Shown piece after piece: positions 1 through 6,056 of a stretch of DNA of 7,971 bases. Within the stretch, counting starts at the first letter, position 1, and every line of letters starts with the position of its first letter. The stretch lies in NCBI GenBank assembly GCA_964420365.1, contig CAYQTA010000028.1:1-7971 (forward strand), read 5' to 3'. This stretch comes from JAMOQA01 sp964420365 (GTDB taxonomy: Bacteria > Acidobacteriota > Polarisedimenticolia > J045). The notes under the pieces were generated by a model. It did not search any database. It saw only the letters and a list, made by a program, of their open reading frames with translations, and was not told where the DNA came from. The translations under genes were made by a program, and so were the position numbers.

Positions 1-96
1 CGGGTACCGCCTTTCTCTCCCGGGACCTATATCCACCAGGTAGGCACCGACCGCCCGGAGCCCGTGCCCCGGATCCCGGTCCTTGCCACGAGGACG

Positions 97-167
97 CGTC
101 CGGGAACGGACGGACCGCTCCCCGGCCGGGGAGCGCAGCTCGGGTGGTCGCCTCGCGGGCGCCCACC
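97..167 (+). promoter_or_regulatory. Structured 5' leader: three tandem hairpins before the cassette
   Basis: Three consecutive stem-loops lie in the 180 nt ahead of the first gene. At 97-112 a 6-bp perfect stem (CGTCCG/CGGACG) closes a GGAA loop, which fits the GNRA tetraloop rule. At 116-135 there is a 20-bp perfect palindrome, giving an 8-bp stem (CGCTCCCC/GGGGAGCG) with a GGCC loop; as DNA it could equally be an operator. At 143-167 a 5-bp stem (GGTGG/CCACC) continues after one T/C mismatch into a 4-bp stem (CGCC/GGCG) with loop TCGCG. The last stem ends at the base before the Shine-Dalgarno (168-173). The pairings are read directly from the sequence; a regulatory role is inference, because GC-rich DNA forms stems easily. 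Bases 1-96 contain no convincing gene and no clear promoter. Confidence 0.4.
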
Positions 168-173
168 GGGAGG
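168..173 (+). promoter_or_regulatory. Shine-Dalgarno site of the first YbjN-like gene
   Basis: GGGAGG lies 6 nt ahead of the ATG at 180. It decides the start: the in-frame GTG codons at 144 and 177 have no comparable site at the right distance. It directly follows the third leader hairpin, so folding of that hairpin could affect ribosome access. Confidence 0.75.
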
Positions 174-179
174 AACGTG

Positions 180-620
180 ATGGGCATCTTCACCAGGTCC
201 GCGGGGTTCGCCGACACCGTCGAGAGGCTGGCAGCGAAGGCCGGCCTGAAGACGGTCCGCAAGAACGACCAGCACGTCGCCTGCCTGTTCGGCTTTCCGG
301 ACGGACGAACGCAGATGGTCCACTTCCATCCTGCCGGCGAGATCAATGGTCACCCCCTCGTCCGGATCGCCACCCCCGTTGCCGAGATTCCCCCCGGCCA
401 GCTTCCGGCAGAGGTGGCCGACGGCTTCCTCGTGCAGCATTTCCAGTTCAAGTTCGGAGCGTTCGGCGTCGTCGACATGGGCACCAGCCGGCTGCTGATG
501 CTGTTCCACAACATGGTCCTCGACCGCCTGGAACCCGACGAGTTCTCGCTGGTGATCGGCACGCTCGCCGCGGCCGGGGACACCTGGGAACAGCAGCTCG
601 GCGGGGCCGACCGGTTCTGA
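180..620 (+). CDS. YbjN / type III secretion chaperone-like protein (146 aa)
   Basis: This small soluble protein has no signal peptide or membrane segment. Features I associate with the YbjN and CesT-type chaperone fold are visible. An N-terminal helix (about residues 8-24) is followed by a strand rich in polar residues (29-40) and the pattern RTQMVHFHP (43-51). A hydrophobic strand (VRIATPV, 61-67) comes next, then a helix leading into FQFKFGAFGV (88-97), close to the 'lpfGafal' strand typical of the family. A 'LDRLEPDEF' turn (114-122) follows, and the protein ends with a helix and WEQQLGGADRF, like the usual 'w(E)..L.G.DrF' end. The known family role is binding of peptides, secreted effectors or regulators; no enzyme activity is expected. 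It starts the cassette, 69 nt ahead of the hybrid protease gene, so a role in capturing or presenting clients is plausible but inferred. Recognition is by pattern only. Confidence 0.75.
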   Translation: MGIFTRSAGFADTVERLAAKAGLKTVRKNDQHVACLFGFPDGRTQMVHFHPAGEINGHPLVRIATPVAEIPPGQLPAEVADGFLVQHFQFKFGAFGVVDMGTSRLLMLFHNMVLDRLEPDEFSLVIGTLAAAGDTWEQQLGGADRF

Positions 621-641
621 AGTTCCGCCTTCTTCCGGGCC

Positions 642-666
642 CTTCCGCCGCCCGCCGGCGGGGAAG
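642..666 (+). promoter_or_regulatory. Intergenic hairpin ahead of the protease gene
   Basis: This is a 10-bp stem with one bulged G (647) and a 4-nt loop (653-656). CTTCC pairs with GGAAG outside the bulge and CCGCC pairs with GGCGG inside it. It sits in the 69-nt gap between the first gene and the protease gene, 10 nt upstream of the next Shine-Dalgarno. No T-tract follows, so it is not a standard intrinsic terminator. It could protect or process the mRNA, attenuate transcription, or have no function. Confidence 0.35.
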
Positions 667-676
667 TCGCCCCGCC

Positions 677-681
677 GGAGG
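677..681 (+). promoter_or_regulatory. Shine-Dalgarno site of the hybrid protease gene
   Basis: GGAGG stands 8 nt ahead of the ATG at 690 and supports that start over any later ATG or GTG. The Clp-type N domain begins within the first residues, which also favours this start. Confidence 0.75.
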
Positions 682-689
682 AACGAGCG

Positions 690-3600
690 ATGCCGGACCT
701 GGCCGCGCGCGCGATCGATCTCGCCAAGCGGGCAACCGTGGCGGAGGGCGCCGAGAGGCTGGCCGCCCACCACGTCCTGGCGGCGACCCTGGCCGACCCG
801 GAGCTCGAGGAGGTCCTCTCGAGAACCTGCCTCGGGGGCCGGTCGCCGGTCGTCCCGGAACGGCTGGCAGGGCTCGCGGGACGGATCCCGGCGATTCCCG
901 CGGTCACCGGGAAGGTCCCGCTCGAACCGTCCTTCCGCGCCCTCTACCATGAGCTCTGGCGGGTTCACCGCGGCACGCCGCCCCTCGGCGACCTGCTGAG
1001 GGGAATCCTCTCCCTCCCGGACGAGGCGCTTGCCGGCTTCGTCGCGGCCAACCGCCGGGAGGGCTCCGGGGAGGATGTGCCGCGGCCGCAGTCCCGCCTC
1101 GGGACGCTCAGCGAAGAGGTGACCGGCCTCGAGAATCTCCTCGGGCGCAAGGTCATCGGCCAGAGGCGGGCCGTCCGCCAGATCGCGGACGCGGTCTTCC
1201 AGGCACGGCTCTACCGCCGCTCCGGGGCCCGGGATCCCCGCGCCGTGCTGCTGTTCCTCGGCCCCCCGGGCGTCGGCAAGACGTACACCGCCGAACTGAT
1301 CGCGCGGGCCCTGGTCGCGGACGAGCGCGCCTTCCTGCGCCTTGACATGTCTTCCTACGCCGACCGGGACGCGTGGCGCATCCTCGTCGGTTTCGAGCCC
1401 TCCTACCAGGGGGCCCGACCCGGGATCCTGACGTCCCACGTCAGGCAGTACCCGGACTGCCTCGTCCTGGTGGACGAGATCGAGAAGGCAAGTCCGGCCG
1501 TCCACAACCTCTTCCTGCAGGTGCTCGACCGCGGGGTCCTGGAAGACAAGCACACGCGCGAGAACGTGCCCTTCGACCGCTCGATCCTCGTGTTCACCAC
1601 GAACCTCGGCCGAGATCTCTACGCCGGCGGGACGGCTCTCGATTCCCCCTCGGGCGCGATCCCGCGGCCGGCGGTTCTCGAGGCGCTGACGGAGGCCCGG
1701 GACCCGCTGACCAACCTTCCCGTCCTCCGCCCCGAGCTGGTCTCCAGGCTGGCCAAGGGGTACCCGATCCTGTTTCACCACCTCTCGCCGCTCGACCTCG
1801 AGGAAATCGCCCGGCTCGCCCTCGAGGATCTCGGCGTCGAGCTCGGCACGGAACTCGGCCTCCGCTTCCCGCCCCTCGACCCCCGCATCGTTACGCTCCT
1901 GCTGTTGCGCCTCGGTCCCGATCTCGACGCCCGGAGCGTCTCCGCCGGGGTACCGCTCCTCGTCAAGGACGCGCTGCGGGAGGCGCTCGCGGAACACCGG
2001 GAAGAACTCCTCGGAGCGTCCGGTTCGCTCGAGCGGGTGACCACCCTCCGGATCGGCCTTCCCGGGGGCGATGCCTCTCCCCTGGACGGGCTCCCGGGCA
2101 ACCGGGACGCCCCCGTCCTGGTGATCAGCAGCACGATCGAGGCAGATCGCTTCGCGGGACAGGATTCTCCCGCGAACATTCGTGTCGTCGCCGATGGACC
2201 GGCAGCGGCGAGCCTCCTCCGCGCGGACCGCTTCCTGCTCGCGCTCGTCGATGTCGCACCGCTCCGCGACCGGCAGGAGGAGTCCGCGGCGGAAATCACG
2301 CGGACCCTGCGCACGGTTCGGGCGGCCGCGCGAGAACTTCCCGTCTACCTGTTCGACTCCACGTCCCCCGAGCCCGCCGCGCTCCACCCCACGATCGAAC
2401 GGCTGGTCGTCTCCGGCGGGGCCCGTCGATTCGTACCCGGCCCGTTCGAACTCGACGACGGCGAAGGCGACCCGGCGATCCGCTCCCTCCGGGAAGAGGC
2501 GATCCGGGAACGGATCGTCCGGGAGGCGTTCCGCACGCGGCAGAACGTCGAGTTCCACTGGACGGCCCGGCTCCGGTGGGACGACGAGGACAAGGAAGGA
2601 ACGATCCTCCTGGAGCCCGGCGACATCCGGACTCGCACGGTGGTCGCCAGCCGCGACAGGACGGCCCGCCTGACATTCACCGGCATCCCGCGAGAACGGT
2701 TCGCGGACGTGGCGGGCGCACGCGAGGCGAAGCGGCGCATGGGAGAGATCATCGGGTGGATGCGGAACCCGGAGCTGCTCGAGCGGTTGGGCGTCGACCT
2801 GCCCCGCGGGATCCTTCTCGAAGGGCCCCCGGGGAACGGCAAGACGCTCCTCGCCCGTGCCCTCGCCGGGGAGGCGGGGCTTCCCTTCTTCGCCGTCTCG
2901 GCCACCGACTTCTCGTCGAAATGGGTCGGCGAGTCCGAGGCGAACATCCGGGAGCTCTTCGAACGGGCCGCCACCTACGCTCCGTCCATCCTCTTCATCG
3001 ACGAGATCGATGCGATCGGGACGGCGCGTTCCAACGAGCGGTCCGGAGTCCACGACTCGATGCTGAACCAGCTCCTGGTCTCGATGGACGGCTTCGTCGG
3101 CCGGGACCGTCCGGTCTTCTTCCTTGCCGCAACGAACCGTGCCGACATGCTCGACCCCGCCCTCAAGCGGCCGGGCCGGTTCGATCTCGTGCTGACGGTC
3201 GACGACCTCGACCTCGAGGCGCGCAGGGACCTGCTTCGCCTCCGCACCGGGTCGCTTCCGCTCGCCGACGACGTCGACCTCGACGCCCTCGCGCGCGCGG
3301 CTGCCGGCCTGTCCGGGGCCCGGCTCTCGCGCGTGGTCCAGGAGGCGGCGATCCTGGCCCTGCGCGCCGGCGGGGAGCGAGCCGAAGACCTCCTCGTGAC
3401 GATGGACCTCCTTCGCGAGGCGCTGACCAACGTGCGGTACGGCATGCGACGCGAGGGCCCCCCGCCGGCGGGCGACGACCAGGCCCGGACCGCCGCTCAC
3501 GAGGCGGGGCATGCCCTCCTCGCGGAGCTGGAGCGACCCGGGAGCGTTCACCAGGCCACGATCCTGCCGCGGGGCCGGGCCCTCGGCTTCGTGGAGTCCC

Positions 3601-4037
3601 TGCCCGATAGCGAGAACGGGACGCTCACCGCCAGCGAGATCCGGGGCCGGATCCGGGTCGCTCTCGCCGGCCGGCTCGCGGAAGAGCTGCTCTGCGGGCC
3701 CGACGGGGCTTCCGCCGGGTGCACCCGGGACCTGGAGCAGGCGACCCGGCTGGCAACCCTCGCGGTGGCCCGCTGCGGAATGTCCGCCGCCGTCGGCCCG
3801 GTCTCGGTCCCCGAGCTGGAAAGGCTGCTGCCCGGGGGAGGCGCGGCCGCGGGGGCACGCCGGGAGGTCGAGCGGATGCTTCGCGCCGAGGAGGACGTGG
3901 TCCGTGACCTGCTCGCCCGGCACCGCGAGGCCCTCGAGGCGATCCGTCACCTGCTGCTCACCGACGAGACCGTTCCGGGCAAGGCAATCGCCGCAGCGAT
4001 CCACGGAACCCGCCCCGCCTCCGCCGGACGATCCTGA
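690..4037 (+). CDS. Hybrid soluble AAA+ protease: Clp-type N domain and AAA+ fused to FtsH-type AAA+ and M41 peptidase (1115 aa)
   Basis: Predicted ATP-driven unfoldase and zinc protease. Residues 1-120 hold two degenerate Clp-N-like repeats (AHHVLAATL, 26-34; LGDLLRGIL, 99-107). Residues 140-440 are a Clp D2-like AAA+ module: KVIGQ (154-158), Walker A GPPGVGKT (191-198), pore segment with Tyr239, Walker B LVDEIEKA (260-267), sensor-1 Asn305, probable arginine finger Arg353 and sensor-2 Arg415. Residues 473-590 resemble a degenerate receiver domain, followed by a strand-rich linker. Residues 671-920 are the second AAA+: FADVAG, Walker A GPPGNGKT (712-719), pore loop WVG (745-747), Walker B FIDEID (769-774), and the second region of homology ending RPGRFD (827-832). 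Residues 930-1106 are M41 peptidase: HEAGH (937-941) and Asp1014 as third zinc ligand, then GMSAAVGPVS. FtsH is normally about 600-650 aa and membrane-anchored, but no membrane helix is visible here. There is no ClpB D1 module and I see no obvious ClpP-docking loop. It lies between two YbjN-like genes and is probably cotranscribed with them. Domain calls are strong; substrate and purpose are unknown. Confidence 0.93.
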   Translation: MPDLAARAIDLAKRATVAEGAERLAAHHVLAATLADPELEEVLSRTCLGGRSPVVPERLAGLAGRIPAIPAVTGKVPLEPSFRALYHELWRVHRGTPPLGDLLRGILSLPDEALAGFVAANRREGSGEDVPRPQSRLGTLSEEVTGLENLLGRKVIGQRRAVRQIADAVFQARLYRRSGARDPRAVLLFLGPPGVGKTYTAELIARALVADERAFLRLDMSSYADRDAWRILVGFEPSYQGARPGILTSHVRQYPDCLVLVDEIEKASPAVHNLFLQVLDRGVLEDKHTRENVPFDRSILVFTTNLGRDLYAGGTALDSPSGAIPRPAVLEALTEARDPLTNLPVLRPELVSRLAKGYPILFHHLSPLDLEEIARLALEDLGVELGTELGLRFPPLDPRIVTLLLLRLGPDLDARSVSAGVPLLVKDALREALAEHREELLGASGSLERVTTLRIGLPGGDASPLDGLPGNRDAPVLVISSTIEADRFAGQDSPANIRVVADGPAAASLLRADRFLLALVDVAPLRDRQEESAAEITRTLRTVRAAARELPVYLFDSTSPEPAALHPTIERLVVSGGARRFVPGPFELDDGEGDPAIRSLREEAIRERIVREAFRTRQNVEFHWTARLRWDDEDKEGTILLEPGDIRTRTVVASRDRTARLTFTGIPRERFADVAGAREAKRRMGEIIGWMRNPELLERLGVDLPRGILLEGPPGNGKTLLARALAGEAGLPFFAVSATDFSSKWVGESEANIRELFERAATYAPSILFIDEIDAIGTARSNERSGVHDSMLNQLLVSMDGFVGRDRPVFFLAATNRADMLDPALKRPGRFDLVLTVDDLDLEARRDLLRLRTGSLPLADDVDLDALARAAAGLSGARLSRVVQEAAILALRAGGERAEDLLVTMDLLREALTNVRYGMRREGPPPAGDDQARTAAHEAGHALLAELERPGSVHQATILPRGRALGFVESLPDSENGTLTASEIRGRIRVALAGRLAEELLCGPDGASAGCTRDLEQATRLATLAVARCGMSAAVGPVSVPELERLLPGGGAAAGARREVERMLRAEEDVVRDLLARHREALEAIRHLLLTDETVPGKAIAAAIHGTRPASAGRS

Positions 4038-4049
4038 GGGGACACCCTC
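4036..4049 (+). promoter_or_regulatory. Small hairpin over the protease stop codon, just before the next Shine-Dalgarno
   Basis: A 5-bp perfect stem (GAGGG/CCCTC) with a GACA loop starts inside the TGA of the protease gene and ends 2 nt before GGAG (4052-4055). Ribosomes finishing the protease would open it, so it could couple translation of the third gene. It is short and may be chance. Confidence 0.25.
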
Positions 4050-4051
4050 CC

Positions 4052-4055
4052 GGAG
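4052..4055 (+). promoter_or_regulatory. Shine-Dalgarno site of the second YbjN-like gene
   Basis: GGAG, within GGAGAAG, stands 6 nt ahead of the ATG at 4062, inside the 24-nt gap after the protease stop. It supports the chosen start and cotranscription. Confidence 0.65.
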
Positions 4056-4061
4056 AAGAAC

Positions 4062-4601
4062 ATGGCTGCCACTCTCGACCAGGTTTCCGGGTTTCTCGCG
4101 GGACGCGGCCTCCGCTACCAGCGGGAGGACGCCCGGCAGATGCTGTTCGTGCCGTTCCGCCTGGAGGAGATCGATCGGCTGGTGATCGTCGTCAAGCTGG
4201 AAGAGAACGGCGAGTTCATCAAGGTCCTGGCTCCCTCCCTGCTCACCTGTCCGGCGGGTCCCCACAAGCTGCCGCTGATGGAGACCCTCCTGCTGATCTC
4301 CTGGGAAACGAAGATGCTCCAGTGGGAGTACGATCCCACCGACGGCGAGGTGCGCGCGATCATCGAGTTCCCCCTCGAGGACGCCCCCCTCACCGAGGCG
4401 CAGTTCTTCCGGGCCTTCGATGGACTCGCGCAGATGTGCAGGATGTTCCTCCCTCGACTGCGGCAGGTCGCGGAAACGGGCCGGGACCCGGCGCGGCAGG
4501 GAGGCGTCGCCTCGTCGAGCGGTATCGCCCGTGCGTTTCTCGAGTACGTCGGCGGAAACCCGCCGGGCGACGGGGAGGATGCCCCGCCGGACGAGCTCTG
4601 A
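4062..4601 (+). CDS. YbjN-like (type III secretion chaperone fold) protein (179 aa)
   Basis: This cytosolic protein begins with a helix (residues 4-16) and a short strand over 17-30. A strong hydrophobic strand follows (LVIVVKLEENGEFIKVLAP, 40-58). A helix (70-82) leads into WETKMLQWEYDPTDGEVRAIIEFPLEDAPLT (81-111), the YbjN-type segment in which a helix is followed by paired strands and an acidic 'D..DG.V' turn. A further helix (112-137) is followed by a low-complexity tail rich in Gly, Pro, Asp and Glu (about 163-179) that looks disordered. The family fold binds peptides or partner proteins and is not known as an enzyme. Its shared architecture with the first gene, despite no obvious sequence identity, suggests two specialised partners of the protease encoded 24 nt upstream. 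The partnership is inferred from gene order alone. The gene ends 3 nt from the stop codon of the convergent lipoprotein gene. Confidence 0.75.
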   Translation: MAATLDQVSGFLAGRGLRYQREDARQMLFVPFRLEEIDRLVIVVKLEENGEFIKVLAPSLLTCPAGPHKLPLMETLLLISWETKMLQWEYDPTDGEVRAIIEFPLEDAPLTEAQFFRAFDGLAQMCRMFLPRLRQVAETGRDPARQGGVASSSGIARAFLEYVGGNPPGDGEDAPPDEL

Positions 4602-4608
4602 GGCTCAG
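4598..4608. repeat. Short palindrome holding both convergent stop codons
   Basis: The sequence CTGAG-G-CTCAG contains the TGA stop of the plus-strand YbjN-like gene (4599-4601) and the TGA stop of the minus-strand lipoprotein gene (4607-4605), placed symmetrically. The genes are 3 nt apart. The arms are too short and the loop too small to act as a terminator alone, and no T-tract is visible on either side. Confidence 0.5.
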
Positions 4609-6056
4609 TCCTTCCCTCGGAGGCATGCAGCGACGCCGTCGGCGGGACAGGGCGGTGTGGCCTGGACGTCACCGAAGGCGTCCCGCGGTCCCTCGAGGAC
4701 GACCCCGTCGCACTCGAACCGGTCCTTCCGGCGGCTGCCGTCCCCCGGGCCGCCGGCCATGTAGCCGATCGAGCGGAGCCGCGCCTCGGCCTCCTCGACG
4801 ATCTCCCGGGGAAGCATCGCCCGCGGCACGCCGCGGGCGCGGATCTCCTCCACCCGGGCCGCGAGGAGACCCCGCAGCTCGTCCACCTTGCCCGGCATCC
4901 CGTCGGCGAGGTCCCGGGTCTCCCCGGGGTCCTCGACGAGGTCGAAGAGGGACGCGCGGCAGGTCCGGTGGTCGATCACCAGCTTGTACCGATCGGCGAC
5001 GAGGGCGGTGAAGCACCCCCGGCGCTCGGTCTCCGCGAGGGCGGGACGACCCCGCGCCCCGGCGGGGTCGAGCGGGAGCGGGGGAGCCATCCCGAAGCCG
5101 GCCGGGTCGAGCCCGGCGAGGCGGAGCAGGGTCGCCCCGATCTGTACCGTCGAGACCCGGGACCGGATCCTCCCCGGGGTCACCCCGGGACCCCGCAGGA
5201 GGAGCGGCACGTGGACCAGGGTCTCGTCGACCCGGTTCGTGTGGCCGAGCCAGTGGTGCTCGAGGAACGCCTCCCCGTGGTCGGCGACGATCACGACGAT
5301 CGTCCGGTCCGCGATGCCGAGGCGGTCGAGGGCGTCCAGCATCTCGCCGACGTACCGGTCGGTGTAGAGGACTTCCCCCTCGAACTGTCCCCGCAGCCAC
5401 TCGGCCTCCTCCGGGGTCACCGGGTCGGGCACCCACTTGAGGCAGTTGATCCGGGTGCTCCGCGGCTTCTTCCCCCTCCGGAAGGCGGCATCCCAGGGCG
5501 GCGGGGGGTTGTAGTTGTGGTGGGGGTCCCACAGGTGCACCCAGGCGAAGAACGGCTCGTCCTTCCAGGTCTCCACCCGGTGGATCACCTTGCCGGCGAG
5601 CTCCGGGGACGAGACCCGGTCGTGCCCGTACTGCTGGTAGTCGTAGAGCTCGAACCCGCGCCCGAACCCGTACTCCGGCCGCAGGGTCACCGCCGGCGCG
5701 AACCCCGCCGTCCGGTACCCGGCCGCCCGGAACCGCTCGGCCAGGGTCGGCACCGCCGAGGCGAGGGAACGGTCGTGCCGGTCGACGCCGTGGGCCGCCG
5801 GCGGCAGGCCGGTCATCATTGCCATCACCGAGGGGGTCGTCCACGGGGCGGCGCTGGTCGCCCGCTCGTAGACCAGGGCCTCCCGGGCGAACGCGGCGAT
5901 CCGCGGTGTCACCTCCTTCCCGTTCCGCGTCGCGCCGAGCTCGTCGTACCGGAACGAGTCGATCGAGATGAACAGGACGTTCGGGCGCCGCTCCCCGCAC
6001 CCGGCGGTCGCCAGCGCCAGGAGGACCCCCAGGAGGACCGCGATCCGCCTCGTCAC
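4605..6056 (-). CDS. Sulfatase-family (alkaline phosphatase superfamily) lipoprotein with Thr nucleophile (483 aa)
   Basis: Predicted envelope-anchored hydrolase or phosphotransferase of the sulfatase fold. The GTG start at 6056 is fixed by AAGGAGG 4 nt upstream and by the signal peptide that follows: basic TRR, a hydrophobic stretch and a lipobox ending TAGC (Cys20). Family marks are ISIDSFRYDELG (30-41, metal-binding Asp33), APWTTPSVMAMMTGL (70-84, nucleophile region), WDPHHNY (176-182), VADHGEAFLEH (257-267, Asp259/His260), and LGHTNR with His272. Thr73 stands where formylglycine sulfatases have Cys or Ser in C/S-x-P-S-R, and Val77 replaces the Arg. A true formylglycine sulfatase is therefore unlikely; a Thr nucleophile occurs in phosphoethanolamine transferases and other superfamily members. 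The end of the fold carries RSIGYM, usual near sulfatase C-termini, then a tail of about 50 residues with two Cys. It overlaps the GT-C gene by 4 nt. The substrate may be a glycan or lipid made with that transferase, but this is inferred. Confidence 0.88.
   Translation of the reverse strand: MTRRIAVLLGVLLALATAGCGERRPNVLFISIDSFRYDELGATRNGKEVTPRIAAFAREALVYERATSAAPWTTPSVMAMMTGLPPAAHGVDRHDRSLASAVPTLAERFRAAGYRTAGFAPAVTLRPEYGFGRGFELYDYQQYGHDRVSSPELAGKVIHRVETWKDEPFFAWVHLWDPHHNYNPPPPWDAAFRRGKKPRSTRINCLKWVPDPVTPEEAEWLRGQFEGEVLYTDRYVGEMLDALDRLGIADRTIVVIVADHGEAFLEHHWLGHTNRVDETLVHVPLLLRGPGVTPGRIRSRVSTVQIGATLLRLAGLDPAGFGMAPPLPLDPAGARGRPALAETERRGCFTALVADRYKLVIDHRTCRASLFDLVEDPGETRDLADGMPGKVDELRGLLAARVEEIRARGVPRAMLPREIVEEAEARLRSIGYMAGGPGDGSRRKDRFECDGVVLEGPRDAFGDVQATPPCPADGVAACLRGKD

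Noticed and set aside
27..33. Possible -10 element (CTATATC) near the window start
   Set aside because: It matches the TATAAT consensus at only four positions, has no convincing -35 at the right distance, and promoters of this organism may not follow the E. coli consensus.
144..179. Upstream GTG starts (144 and 177) for the first YbjN-like gene
   Set aside because: The GGGAGG site is spaced correctly only for the ATG at 180, and the extra residues would lie across the third leader hairpin.
1373..3610. A 745-codon plus-strand frame inside the protease gene
   Set aside because: It is an out-of-frame, Arg/Pro/Gly-rich shadow. The protease frame carries all the Walker and peptidase motifs continuously.
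690..4037. The protease gene as an artificial join of clpB-like and ftsH genes by frameshift or assembly error
   Set aside because: The frame is continuous with uniform codon use, the linker encodes plausible folded sequence rather than shadow-like composition, and there is no internal Shine-Dalgarno and start ahead of FADVAG that I can see. It still deserves a read-level check.
27..4265. A 1412-codon open frame on the minus strand opposite the whole protease cassette
   Set aside because: It is codon-aligned antisense to three plus-strand genes that share one frame. Its stops would need sense codons TCA, TTA or CTA, which are avoided at this GC content. Its translation is low-complexity (Gly, Arg, Glu, Asp, Pro), has no recognisable domain, and lacks support from any neighbour.
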